Counted from the stretch's first letter, positions 27,070 to 36,052 are shown. The stretch: DNA of 64,000 bases from Pseudomonadota bacterium (GCA_023428295.1 JAEYYV010000131.1:1-64000), one strand, 5' to 3'. A program made the numbers and translations. The notes: generated by a model not told the origin, from the letters alone.

Positions 27070-27607
27070 CGCTCTCGCGCTCGCCGCGCTGTCGTGCGCT
27101 GCGTGTGGCGACGACGAGTGCGGCCCGATGGGCGCCTCGAAGGCCGGCCTCGCCGTGTCGAGCGCGGACGTCACGATCGTCTACGAGAACCTGACCTCGC
27201 TCGCCGGCAACGACTGCCCGGATCCCGACGCGCCCGAGGGTGTCATCTCGATCTCCATCGAGGGACATCAAGTTGGCAACCCATCCGGCCTCCTCACCCT
27301 GTGCATCCCGCGCATGGATCTCATGATGGTGCCCGGCAGCGGTCACTCGCTCGGCACGTCGCAATCGATGGCGGACGTCCGCATCTTCGACATGTCCGGC
27401 GAGTACGAGGGCTGCACCTTCGCGTTCGACTCCACGCGTCCACCCACGGGCAACGTCGGCGCCATCGGCGTGTGCGGGAATGGCGACTCCGAGTCCGGCT
27501 TCGCGCTCGACATCGACGGCAACGTCAGCCTTCGCCGGACGTGCGGCACGACCATCGATTCGGTGGCCGTCGAGCTCAAGGGCAAGATCGCCGTCGCTCG
27601 CCGCTGA
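27023..27607 (+). CDS. Lipoprotein of unknown function
   Basis: 194 residues, overlapping the end of the DUF3570-type gene by 47 bases in another frame. The N-terminus has a signal ending LSCAACGDDEC (lipobox in this segment). The mature part has paired Cys and beta-like segments (DVTIVYENLTS, GVISISIEGHQVG, VAVELKGKIAVARR). No family is recognised. The long overlap suggests either a coupled operon member or a start slightly downstream. I cannot find a better start that keeps the signal peptide. Confidence 0.65.
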   Translation: MRSPLSSRSHFLSSTSALALAALSCAACGDDECGPMGASKAGLAVSSADVTIVYENLTSLAGNDCPDPDAPEGVISISIEGHQVGNPSGLLTLCIPRMDLMMVPGSGHSLGTSQSMADVRIFDMSGEYEGCTFAFDSTRPPTGNVGAIGVCGNGDSESGFALDIDGNVSLRRTCGTTIDSVAVELKGKIAVARR

Positions 27608-27737
27608 GAGAGCGCGATCGTCAGGTCCCGCGCCACCAATGTCATGGTTTGCCCCGCGCCGGTGATCGAGCTCGCGCTAACCGGCTGATCCTGCACCGAG
27701 ATCGCCGTGGCACCGCCGTTGCTGATGTGCTTGGCTC

Positions 27738-28412
27738 ATGCGCGCTGCCCTCGCCTTCGCCGTGGTTCTCGGGACCGTCTCGACCGCCGCTGCCGACGGT
27801 ATCTACCTCACGGAGTCCATCGGCGCATCGAGCGTGAAGAACGAGCTCGGCGGCTACATCCACGACGCGATGCGCCTCCGCTTCTCGGTGGGCTATCGCC
27901 TGTCGAAGAGCTGGGCGGTCGAGGGCTTCATCGCCGCCGACATCGGCACGCACACGCACGGTCGCGCTCCCTACGCACAGCCCGCCTACGCGCTGCGCTG
28001 CACCGAGTGCAGCAGCGGCGGCAACGACTACGGCGGCTACGGTGGCGTGGCGCCGAGCACGCTCACCACGGTCGGCGTGGACGTGAAGTACCTGCGCCCG
28101 CTGTCCTCGCACTTCGAGCTCTATCTGCGCGGCAGCCTCGGCAAGGGCTGGCTCGACTCGAGCGACTACGCGGGACGCGGCTTCGGCGTCGGCGCAGGCG
28201 CGCAGCTCGAGGGCAAGGTGCGCGTGCTCGGCTTTCTGTTCTGGCCGCTGTTCTTCGTTCCCGTCGGTCCCAAGGTGACGGCGGCGCTGTATGTCGACAC
28301 CGGCGCGGACTTCTATCGCCTTCACCGCGGCGGCGACCTCGGCAACCGCGACGCCATCGACGGATCGGTGAATCGGATCACGCTCGGCTGGGCCGTGGGC
28401 GCTGACTTCTAA
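27738..28412 (+). CDS. Outer-membrane beta-barrel-like protein
   Basis: 224 residues with a signal peptide (MRAALAFAVVLGTVSTAAADG) and alternating strands ending in Phe (LGWAVGADF), as in OmpA/OmpW-like barrels. One loop is Gly/Tyr-rich with a Cys pair (LRCTECSSGGNDYGGYGG). Function unknown. It converges on the first CFI-box gene with an 8-base gap. Confidence 0.7.
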   Translation: MRAALAFAVVLGTVSTAAADGIYLTESIGASSVKNELGGYIHDAMRLRFSVGYRLSKSWAVEGFIAADIGTHTHGRAPYAQPAYALRCTECSSGGNDYGGYGGVAPSTLTTVGVDVKYLRPLSSHFELYLRGSLGKGWLDSSDYAGRGFGVGAGAQLEGKVRVLGFLFWPLFFVPVGPKVTAALYVDTGADFYRLHRGGDLGNRDAIDGSVNRITLGWAVGADF

Positions 28413-28420
28413 GCCGTGGG

Positions 28421-30079
28421 CTAAAACGATAGCGCTCGAACGCGCGTGACGATCGGCAGCAACACCTCGCGCGCCGTCCACCGCAAGAGCTCGCTCTCGC
28501 CGACGATGCCCGCGAGCGCAGGCGAGAACGTGTAGTACGTCTGCACCGCCAGCTCGCCGAGCACGGTCTTCTTCAAGAACGAGTCGCGCGCGTGACGCAG
28601 CATCTGGACGTCAGCCGCGAGCGTGGAGCCGTACGCGGCGGTGGCGACGAAGCATGCGTCCACTTCGCCGACGCTGCGCTCGGGCGTGAGGAACGTGAGC
28701 GAGCGGATCGCGCTCGTGTTGTGGCAATCGTCGAGCGCGCGAACGCCGACGGTGTACTCGGTGTCGGGCAAGAGGCCGGTGAGATCGAACGTCTGCATCG
28801 TGCCCGCCGCCTCGGGCGATGGGACCGCGAGCCACACCATCGACGAGTCCCAGTTCGCTTCCGTGATCGGCTCGTCGCCGACGCGATAGCGGACCTCGTA
28901 TGCCTTCACCTTGCCGGTGTTGCCATCATCGCCGGGCGCGAGGAAGCGCACCGTGGCCGCGCGGCTGGTCGCGGTGTCCACGGAGAGCTGCGCAGGGTTC
29001 GCCGGCGCGACGTAGTCGAACTCGAGGCGAAGCTTCACGCGCGCGCGGAAGTCGCCGTCGGGATCGCTGACGAGCGCGAGGCGGCCGAGCCCCGAGCCGA
29101 CCTTGTCGAGCGTGATCGTTCCGTCGGGTGGACGGATGTTTCCGTCGAGACCGTTGGGATCGCCGTAGCCCGCGTACGTGATCGCGTTCGCGAGATCGGG
29201 GACCTGACCGAAGCGGAACGGAACCTTGAACACGAGCGAGGGCTGACCGCGATATGGCTCGCCATACTCGGACCACGGGATACCGACCGGTGCGGGGAAC
29301 GCGTCGACCGAGTACGTGGTGTTGTGATCGAACTCCGTCGAGACTTCGATCCACACGACGTAGTCGCCCATCGGGAAGCCGTCGGGGATGGGCCAGCTGA
29401 TGGTCGCGAGCTGGCTCGTGTTCGGCGTCGCCTGCGAGACGGCGTCGAACGGGTTCATGGTGTTGAACATGTCGACCGCCGCGTGATCCATGCCGGGCGA
29501 TCGCACGACGTCTTGGCGCGGCGGATACGGATTGCGCCTCGTCTCGTGAGGCATGCCCTTGTCGGTGAACACCGTGTTCGGCGATGCACACGAGAGCGCG
29601 TCGTACGCGGGCTCTTGCGGCTGCATCGGCCGGCAGTAGTGCAGCTCGCGCGAGCTCTTGTTGAACGGGTGCGAGAGATTGTCCTCGTCGGGCGGAATGG
29701 CCTCGCTCGTCGGCTGAAACCCGATCTCGGGGAAGTCCGCGGGCGTCTTCTTGTGTGCCCACACCGGAAACACCGACAGGCGGCGGCCGTACGGCCAGTG
29801 CGGACCGCTGTTGAAGTCCCAGCGCCCCGGGCGATTACCGAGGCCGTAGGAGCCGGTCTGCTGCGTGATGAAGATCGTGTCTTTGTAGTTGCCGGCGCTG
29901 TCCTCGAGCCAGATGACGATCTGCGGCGGAGGACCTTTCGCGGGGCCCTGGTCCGTTCGCTTCTCCGGCTGGAACTGGACGTCGACGAGGTGACACTCGC
30001 CCGCGTGCGCGGTGGACGGGGCCGGGCCGAGGGCGAGCCCGCCCAACACCATGACGCGCGACGCGAACATGGCCGTCAT
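28421..30079 (-). CDS. CFI-box/fibronectin-type secreted protein, paralogue 1
   Basis: 552 residues. Signal peptide to about residue 26 (ending STAHAGECH). A beta-rich N-terminal domain follows with conserved blocks shared by all three paralogues (PQIVIWLED, GSYGLGNRPGRWDFNS, PWPYGRR, STEFDHNTTYS, GIPWSEYGEPYRGQPSLVFKVPF). A fibronectin-III-like domain lies at about 365-470 (VKAYEVRYRVG, LTGLLPDTEYTVGVRALDDC). Then comes a C-terminal CFI-box beginning CFVATAAYGS at residue 476, with LRHARDSFL, TYYTFSPALAG and a hydrophobic tail. The CFI-box is a recurrent C-terminal module of exported proteins in many Bacteria. Probably surface-exposed. Confidence 0.82.
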   Translation of the reverse strand: MTAMFASRVMVLGGLALGPAPSTAHAGECHLVDVQFQPEKRTDQGPAKGPPPQIVIWLEDSAGNYKDTIFITQQTGSYGLGNRPGRWDFNSGPHWPYGRRLSVFPVWAHKKTPADFPEIGFQPTSEAIPPDEDNLSHPFNKSSRELHYCRPMQPQEPAYDALSCASPNTVFTDKGMPHETRRNPYPPRQDVVRSPGMDHAAVDMFNTMNPFDAVSQATPNTSQLATISWPIPDGFPMGDYVVWIEVSTEFDHNTTYSVDAFPAPVGIPWSEYGEPYRGQPSLVFKVPFRFGQVPDLANAITYAGYGDPNGLDGNIRPPDGTITLDKVGSGLGRLALVSDPDGDFRARVKLRLEFDYVAPANPAQLSVDTATSRAATVRFLAPGDDGNTGKVKAYEVRYRVGDEPITEANWDSSMVWLAVPSPEAAGTMQTFDLTGLLPDTEYTVGVRALDDCHNTSAIRSLTFLTPERSVGEVDACFVATAAYGSTLAADVQMLRHARDSFLKKTVLGELAVQTYYTFSPALAGIVGESELLRWTAREVLLPIVTRVRALSF

Positions 30080-30127
30080 TCTACACGCACCTCGCCGATG
30101 TCACAGGGCCGTCCTAGGGTCTGCCCC

Positions 30128-30886
30128 GTGGCACGAGCGTCGAGCTCCGAGTATCTGGTCCTCGATATCGAGACGATCCCCGATATCGAGCGATGGCAAC
30201 CGCCGCCCGTGGAGGGAGACGGCCCTCCGCGCGGTGCATTTCCTCCGTCGTGGGCGCATCGGATCGTCGTGATCGGATGTCTGTGGCTCGATCATGGTTA
30301 CAAGCCGCTGCGCATGGACGTGCTCGGGGCGAGCGCCGACGGGAGCGGCACCGCCGACGAGCGCGAGCGTGCGCTGCTGCGCGAGCTCGCGGAGCTGGCC
30401 GGCAAAGCGCCCACGATGGTCACCTACAACGGACGCACGTTCGACCTGCCGGTGCTCGCGCTGCGCTCGCTGTGCCTCGGCGTGCCGATGCGCTGGTACT
30501 ACCGCGATCACAACACGCGCTATCGCTACAGTGATCAGGGCCACCTCGATCTGTGCGATTGGCTGGCGGATCACGGCGCCACGCGGAGCAGCTCGCTCGA
30601 CGCGATCGCGCGGCTGATCGGCTTGCCCGGCAAGATCGGTGTGGATGGCTCGCAGGTCGAGGGGCTCTACGCGGCGGGACAGCTCGCGGACATCCAGCGC
30701 TACTGCCTCGCGGATGTCGCGCAGACCGCGCTGCTCTTCCTGCGCTTCCGCATGCTGCAAGGACACCTGTCGCCCGAGGACTATCGCGCGCGCGTGCAGG
30801 AGCTGATCGACGCGCTTCACCAAGACGGTCGCGTGACGGGCGTGCTCGAGGGGCTGGACGCGCAGCACTTGCTCGGCGCCGCGTGA
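30128..30886 (+). CDS. Predicted 3'-5' exonuclease, PolB-exo-like (DnaQ superfamily)
   Basis: 252 residues from GTG 30128 (an ATG at 30098 in frame is possible; AGGG lies 8 bases before the GTG). The exonuclease motif I is YLVLDIETIPD near the start; motif II is TYNGRTFDLPVL, with the acidic residue in an FDLP context; further segments HLDLCDWLADH and YCLADVAQTALLFLRF fit motif III. It resembles the stand-alone exonuclease family related to the DNA polymerase B proofreading domain. It overlaps the glycosylase gene by GTGA, suggesting a small DNA-repair operon. Confidence 0.8.
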   Translation: MARASSSEYLVLDIETIPDIERWQPPPVEGDGPPRGAFPPSWAHRIVVIGCLWLDHGYKPLRMDVLGASADGSGTADERERALLRELAELAGKAPTMVTYNGRTFDLPVLALRSLCLGVPMRWYYRDHNTRYRYSDQGHLDLCDWLADHGATRSSSLDAIARLIGLPGKIGVDGSQVEGLYAAGQLADIQRYCLADVAQTALLFLRFRMLQGHLSPEDYRARVQELIDALHQDGRVTGVLEGLDAQHLLGAA

Positions 30887-31545
30887 GCATCACCGTCACA
30901 GAGCTTCGCGCTCGTCGCATCGACGCGGCGTGGTTCGCGCGCGAGGTGGAGGCGGTCGCGAAGGATCTCGTCGGCTGCGCGCTCGTGCATGGCAAGCGCG
31001 CGGGGATGATCGTCGAGACCGAGGCGTACGGCGGCGCGGATGATCTCGCGAGCCACGCGCGCTTCGTCGGCAAGGGCCAGGGCACCAACCGCACGAGCGT
31101 GATGTACGGGCCGGGCGGCGTCGCGTACGTCTACCTCTGCTACGGCATCCACGAGATGTTCAACATCGTCGCGGGACCGGCGGGCAAAGGCGCCGCCGTG
31201 CTGATCCGTGCGATCGCGCCGCTGGTCGGTCTTGGCGACGATAGCGCCGTCGGTCGCGGCCCGGGCAAGGTGACGATCGCGCTCGGCATCGATCGCTCGC
31301 ACGACCGTCGCGATCTCGCGAAGGGCTCGCTGTTCGTCGCGCACACCGACGCGTCGCCCGTGATCGCCACGGGTCCGCGCATCGGCGTCGACTACGCGGG
31401 CGCGTGGGCCAAGGCACCGCTGCGCTTCTGGTGGCGCGATCACCCCGCGGTCAGCGGGATACGATCGGCAACGCCTTCGCGAACCGCACGACCGGCGCGA
31501 GCACCTCGCGCGCGGTCCAGCGGAGCAGCTCGCTCTCGCCGATGA
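30883..31545 (+). CDS. 3-methyladenine DNA glycosylase (MPG/AAG family)
   Basis: 220 residues from a GTG overlapping the upstream stop. It has the family pattern: WFAREVEAVAKDLVGCALV, IVETEAYGGADDLASHARF (with the catalytic Glu), MYGPGGVAYVYLCYGIHEMFN, GPGKVTIALGID, and RIGVDYAGAWAKAPLRFWW. It excises alkylated purines. The family core ends at about residue 190 (HPAVSG). The remaining 30 residues are Arg/Ser/Ala-rich and overlap the opposing CFI-box gene by 95 bases, so the tail probably arose by loss of the original stop. Confidence 0.85.
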   Translation: MSITVTELRARRIDAAWFAREVEAVAKDLVGCALVHGKRAGMIVETEAYGGADDLASHARFVGKGQGTNRTSVMYGPGGVAYVYLCYGIHEMFNIVAGPAGKGAAVLIRAIAPLVGLGDDSAVGRGPGKVTIALGIDRSHDRRDLAKGSLFVAHTDASPVIATGPRIGVDYAGAWAKAPLRFWWRDHPAVSGIRSATPSRTARPARAPRARSSGAARSRR

Positions 31546-33088
31546 CGCCGGCGAGCGGCGGACCGAACGTGTAATACGCCTGCACGAACAGCTCGCCGAG
31601 CACGCTCTTGCGCAGCACCGAGTCGCGCAGATCGCGCAGTCGCCCCACGTCGCTCGCGAGGACCGATCCATACGCTGCGGTCGCGACGAAGCACGCATCC
31701 ACTTCACCGGCGATGCGCTCGGGCGTGACGAACGCGAGTGCGGTCACGGAGCTCTTGTTCTGGCAGTCGTCGAACGCGCGAATGCCCACGGAGTACGCGG
31801 TCTGCGGCAACAGGCCCGTGACCTCGACCTCCTGGATTCCGCCCGCGGGGACGGGAACGATCGACGACGGCACCGTGCGCGTGTCGTCGGCGTCGAAGTT
31901 GTCGGCGGTGACCGGGTTGTCCGCGCCGATGCGATAGCGCACCTCGTAGCCGCGCACCGTGCCGGCCACCGCGTCGTCACCGGGCGCGACAAACGAGAGC
32001 CGCGCGGAGCGTCCGGTGAGCGCGAGGATCGCGAGCTGCGATGGATCACCCGGCGCGACGAAGTCGAGCTCGTGGCGCGAGGTCACGCGCACCCGATACG
32101 CGCCGCTCGGATCGCTGACGAGCGCGAGACGACCTTCACCGGAGCCGACGACACCCGTGGTGATCGTCGCGTCGGGCGCGCGGATCACACCGTCCTCGCC
32201 CGCCGGATCGCCGTAGCCCGCGTACGCCGTCGTGACCGACGTGCGCTCCATGCCGTCGACGGTGAACGGCACCTTGTAGACCACGGATGGTTGACCGCGA
32301 TACGGCGCGCCGTACTCGCTCCACGGGATGCCGTTCGGCGACGGATACGCCGACTTCGAGTACGTCGCGTTGTGATCGAACTCCGTCGACGCTTCGATCC
32401 ACATGACGTAGTCGCCGTCGGGCAGATCGAACGGCGGCGACCACCCGATGCGCGCGACCTGCCCTGGCTCCGGCGTCGCCGACGAGATCGCATCGTACGG
32501 GTTGAGCGCGCCGAACTCGTCGACGCTCGGATGATCGCGCGACGGATCGCGTGTCATGTCCTGACGCGGTGGATACTTGCTCGGCGTCGCGTCGCGCTTG
32601 CCCTTGTCGGTCTCGACCTTGGTCGTCGCGCACGACATCGCGTCGTACACGGGCTCCTCGGGCATCGTCGGGCGGCAGAAGTGCATCTCCTTGGAGCTCT
32701 CCGCGACGGGATGCGAGAGGTTGCTCTCCTGGCCGTTGTTGAAGACGATCGAATCGAAGCGCTCGGGCTTCTTGTCGGCCCACACGGGGAACGTGGTGAT
32801 GCGACGGCCGTACGGCCACGCGGGTGCGCTGTTGAAGTCGTAACGCCCGGGTCGGTTGCCGAGGCCGTACGTGCCCGTCGCTTGCGTGATGAAGACGGTG
32901 TCGACGAATGTCCCGTCTGCCGTCTCGACCCACACGACGATCTGCGGCGCGTGGCGATCGCCGGGGCGAATGTCCGTGCGCGTCTCGGGCTGCAGCTCGA
33001 CATCGACGGCGTGACACACGCCGACCTCCGCGACCGCGTCCGAAGGCGCGATCGCGAGGAGCGAGGCTAACAACACAGCGCGGAGCAT
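31451..33088 (-). CDS. CFI-box/fibronectin-type secreted protein, paralogue 2
   Basis: 545 residues, same architecture as paralogues 1 and 3: signal peptide (MLRAVLLASLLAIAPSDAVAEVG), large beta-rich domain (GTYGLGNRPGRYDFNS, PWPYGRRITTFPVW, STEFDHNATYS, GIPWSEYGAPYRG), fibronectin-III-like domain, and CFI-box with CFVATAAYGS at residue 466. It is closer to paralogue 3 than to paralogue 1 in the N-terminal domain by eye. Its 3' end overlaps the convergent glycosylase gene. It is separated from paralogue 3 by 12 bases, so the two are probably one operon. Confidence 0.82.
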   Translation of the reverse strand: MLRAVLLASLLAIAPSDAVAEVGVCHAVDVELQPETRTDIRPGDRHAPQIVVWVETADGTFVDTVFITQATGTYGLGNRPGRYDFNSAPAWPYGRRITTFPVWADKKPERFDSIVFNNGQESNLSHPVAESSKEMHFCRPTMPEEPVYDAMSCATTKVETDKGKRDATPSKYPPRQDMTRDPSRDHPSVDEFGALNPYDAISSATPEPGQVARIGWSPPFDLPDGDYVMWIEASTEFDHNATYSKSAYPSPNGIPWSEYGAPYRGQPSVVYKVPFTVDGMERTSVTTAYAGYGDPAGEDGVIRAPDATITTGVVGSGEGRLALVSDPSGAYRVRVTSRHELDFVAPGDPSQLAILALTGRSARLSFVAPGDDAVAGTVRGYEVRYRIGADNPVTADNFDADDTRTVPSSIVPVPAGGIQEVEVTGLLPQTAYSVGIRAFDDCQNKSSVTALAFVTPERIAGEVDACFVATAAYGSVLASDVGRLRDLRDSVLRKSVLGELFVQAYYTFGPPLAGVIGESELLRWTAREVLAPVVRFAKALPIVSR

Positions 33089-33100
33089 TCGCGGACTCTA

Positions 33101-34735
33101 TCAGCGAGAGCGCGCGTGTCGCCCTACGAAATCGACGACAGGCGCGAGCGCCGCACGCGCCGTGGCACGCAACAGCTCGCTCTCACCGACGACGCCCGCG
33201 ACCGGCGGACCGAACGTGTAATACGCCTGCACGAACAGCTCGCCGAGCACGGTCTTGCGCAGCACGGAGTCGCGCACGCCGCGAAGGAGCGCGACATCCG
33301 CCGCGAGCACGCTGCCGTACGCGGCGGTCGCCACGAAGCACGCATCGACCTCGCCCGACGTGCGCGCGGTCGTGGTGATCGCGAGCGTGGCGATGGGGCC
33401 GTTGCTGCGGCAATCGTCGTACGCGCGAATGCCGACGTAGTACGTGGTCTCGGGCAAGAGGCCGACGAGCTCGAGCTCCTGTAGCGAGCCTGCTTCGCGC
33501 GGCATGATCGACGATGGCACGGCGATCGAATCCGCCGCATTGAAGTTCTCTTCGGTGACCGGCGAGCCGACGCGATAGCGAATCTCGTAGCCGCGCACCG
33601 TGCCGACGACGGCGTCGTCGCCCGGCGCGATGAATGACAGCGACACCCCGCGCGAGCGCACCTCGGTGGCCACGAGCTCGGTCGGCGCGTTCGGCCTCAC
33701 CACGTCCATCTCGGGCCGCGTGGTCACGCGCACGCGAAACTCGCCGAGGTCGTCGACGACGAGCGCGAGGCGTTGCAGTCCCGAGCCGGCGAGATCCTGG
33801 GTGATCGTCGCGTCCGGCGGACGGATGACTCCGTCGACACCCTCGGGATCGCCGTAGCCTTCATAGGTCGATGTCTGCGTGACGAGCTCGTCGTTGGAGA
33901 TCGTGAACGGAACCTTGAACACGAGCGACGGCTGTCCGCGAAACGGCTCGCCGTACTCGCCCCACGGGATGTTCGCGGGCGCCGGGAACCGCGCCGTCGA
34001 GTACGTCTCGTTGTGATCGAACTCCGTCGAGACCTCGACCCACATCACGTAGTCGCCGGGTGGACGTCCGAGGATGGGCCAATTGAACATCGCGAGCTCG
34101 CCCACCGGCGGCGTCGCGCCCGAGACCGCGTCGTACGGATTCATCTCGTTGAACGTGTCGACGTCGGCGGCATCCTCGGTCGCGCGCATCACGTCTTGCC
34201 GCGGCGGATACTTGCTCTTCATCACGGTCGAGCGAATGCCCTTGTCCGTATGCGTGCTGTTCGGCGACGCGCACGTCATCGCGTCGTACTTCACGCCGTC
34301 GGGCCCGATCGGCTGCATCGGCCGGCAGAAGAACGGATCGAGCGAGCTCTCCTCGACGCGGTGCGAGAGGTTGTTCTCGCCGCCATCTTGAAACACCAGC
34401 GCGTCGAAGCGCTCGGGCTTCTTGTCGGCCCACACGGGGAACGTGGTGATGCGCTTGCCGTACGGCCACAGCGGCGCGCTGTTGAAGTCCGCGCGGCCCG
34501 GGCGATTGCCGATACCGTACGTCCCCGTCTTCTGCGTGATGAACACGGTGTCGACGAACGCGCCGCTTGCATCCTCGACCCAGATCACGATCTGCGGCGC
34601 GTGCTGTCGGCCCGGCCGGAGGTCCGTGCGCTTCTGCGGCTGGAGCTGCACGTCGACCACGTGACAAACGCCTTGCTCGGCCCACGCGTGTCCAGACGCC
34701 ATCAGCACGAGCGCGAAGAGGACGCGGAGCAACAT
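33101..34735 (-). CDS. CFI-box/fibronectin-type secreted protein, paralogue 3
   Basis: 544 residues: signal peptide (MLLRVLFALVLMASGHAWAEQG), the shared beta-rich domain, fibronectin-III-like domain (LVGLLPETTYYVGIRAYDDC), and CFI-box with CFVATAAYGS at residue 466. A short segment has CRPMQPIGPDG where paralogue 2 has CRPTMPEE. It starts just downstream of the unknown gene at 34752, on the same strand. Mature proteins retain paired Cys in the N-terminal domain, consistent with export. Confidence 0.82.
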   Translation of the reverse strand: MLLRVLFALVLMASGHAWAEQGVCHVVDVQLQPQKRTDLRPGRQHAPQIVIWVEDASGAFVDTVFITQKTGTYGIGNRPGRADFNSAPLWPYGKRITTFPVWADKKPERFDALVFQDGGENNLSHRVEESSLDPFFCRPMQPIGPDGVKYDAMTCASPNSTHTDKGIRSTVMKSKYPPRQDVMRATEDAADVDTFNEMNPYDAVSGATPPVGELAMFNWPILGRPPGDYVMWVEVSTEFDHNETYSTARFPAPANIPWGEYGEPFRGQPSLVFKVPFTISNDELVTQTSTYEGYGDPEGVDGVIRPPDATITQDLAGSGLQRLALVVDDLGEFRVRVTTRPEMDVVRPNAPTELVATEVRSRGVSLSFIAPGDDAVVGTVRGYEIRYRVGSPVTEENFNAADSIAVPSSIMPREAGSLQELELVGLLPETTYYVGIRAYDDCRSNGPIATLAITTTARTSGEVDACFVATAAYGSVLAADVALLRGVRDSVLRKTVLGELFVQAYYTFGPPVAGVVGESELLRATARAALAPVVDFVGRHARSR

Positions 34736-34751
34736 CGTCGCGACGATAGCG

Positions 34752-35594
34752 CTAATCGGGTTCGCGCGGACCGGTGACGAGAGCGACCTTGTCCACGCGG
34801 CGCAGGCGCTGCTTGAACAGCTCGTCCCCGAGCTTCTTGCGCGCGCGGGTCTTGGGGCCGCGCCAGTGGAAGTGCGGCACCGAGGCCACGCGCACGAGCG
34901 ACTCGGCCGGCGGAACGTCGAGCGCGCGAAGCCACGAGGTCACCTCGCTCTGCATCGAGTCATCCTCGGCGAGCCACACCACGCTCTTGTGCTCGGTCAG
35001 CCGCAGCGTCGCCTTCTTCTCGCGGATGTACACGCTCAGCTCGACGTGCCCGTTGTCCACGAGCTCGGTGTCGTAGTCGTCGAGGAACGCGAGGATCTTC
35101 TTCGCGTTCGTGCGCGAGGTCAGCCACACGTCGGTGCGGCCCGCGTCGTCGAAGTGATCGAGCACGCGCACCTCGAGGTTGTCCGCTGCGGGCACGCGCT
35201 CGATCATGCCGAGGAACAGATCCACCAGGTGGTCGTGGCTCGTCTGCGCTTCGATCACGAACAGCTTCTCGTGCGGCACGCGCATCCAGCCGCGCTTGGC
35301 ACCCGCGAGCTCGGCCGTGTGGCCGATCTGCGGCAACACGCCGGCGGGCCAGCGCATGCGCTCGACCTCCGCCGATGGACCTTGATCGACGACGCGTTGC
35401 TTGCCGACGGACTCGCCGAGGCCCGCATCGCGCGCGACGTCACACGCGATCACGTACGCGCGATCACCCGCATACTTCTCGGCGGCCGCGATCGCCACAC
35501 CGAGGTGCTCGCCTTCGGCCGCGATGTTCGACACGCCCTTGCCCGGGCGCGCGATGGCGAGGCGGTACCAGGTGCGCGTTTCGGCGTCCTTCAC
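34752..35594 (-). CDS. Conserved-looking protein of unknown function
   Basis: 280 residues from a GTG start, no signal peptide or membrane helix. The N-terminal half has an alpha/beta feel (AIAAAEKYAGDRAYVIACDVARD). The C-terminal half carries repeated charged strands (VWLTSRTNAKKILAFLDDYDTELVDNG, LSVYIREKKATLRLTEHKSVVWLAEDDS) and a basic end (RARKKLGDELFKQRLRRVDK). I recognise no family. It lies upstream of the CFI-box pair on the same strand, separated by 16 bases, and may be co-transcribed with it. Confidence 0.65.
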   Translation of the reverse strand: MKDAETRTWYRLAIARPGKGVSNIAAEGEHLGVAIAAAEKYAGDRAYVIACDVARDAGLGESVGKQRVVDQGPSAEVERMRWPAGVLPQIGHTAELAGAKRGWMRVPHEKLFVIEAQTSHDHLVDLFLGMIERVPAADNLEVRVLDHFDDAGRTDVWLTSRTNAKKILAFLDDYDTELVDNGHVELSVYIREKKATLRLTEHKSVVWLAEDDSMQSEVTSWLRALDVPPAESLVRVASVPHFHWRGPKTRARKKLGDELFKQRLRRVDKVALVTGPREPD

Positions 35595-35614
35595 GCGCGC
35601 AAGCTAGCACCGAA

Positions 35615-36052
35615 TCACAAGTCGCACTCGCCCCACAGGGCGCGCAATCGAGCTTCGTCGTCGGAGGTGGGCGCGATCGTCGTGTTCCCCGAGCGCATGA
35701 TCGAGGTCGCTTCGATGTGCGGAAGCCCCATCGCGTGACCGAGCTCGTGCGCGATCACGATCGCGAGCGCGCGCGGGTTCGTGATCCTCGAGTTGATATA
35801 GATGATGCCGCGCTCGTCGTCATAGAGGCCGTGGAACGCCTCGGCCGCGTCATCGAACACGAGCGGGATCTCGGCGCCGCCCTCACGCGGCTCCATGCCC
35901 CACAGCGCGAACGCATCGCGAACGGTGTCGCCATGCCCGGGCGCCGCGATCGTGAGCGGCGCGCACGCGTCGTACATGATGTCGATCGTGGTATCGGGCT
36001 CGACGCCGCACGCCGAAACCACGACGAGACTTGCAAACCACCACCGCAGCAA
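35615..36052 (-). CDS. Matrixin-like zinc metalloprotease lipoprotein
   Basis: 145 residues. Signal with lipobox (SLVVVSACG, VSAC). The mature part ends with a metzincin zinc site HELGHAMGLPH near residue 105 followed by SIM (Met-turn). This is a minimal M10-like catalytic domain, probably on the outer face of a membrane. The only usable upstream start is TTG at 36052; ATG alternatives would remove the signal. Confidence 0.75.
   Translation of the reverse strand: MLRWWFASLVVVSACGVEPDTTIDIMYDACAPLTIAAPGHGDTVRDAFALWGMEPREGGAEIPLVFDDAAEAFHGLYDDERGIIYINSRITNPRALAIVIAHELGHAMGLPHIEATSIMRSGNTTIAPTSDDEARLRALWGECDL

Noticed and set aside
28592..30097. Long plus-strand extension upstream of the exonuclease gene
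   Set aside because: It lies antisense to the CFI-box gene and has no protein-like features; the exonuclease motif begins only after 30128.
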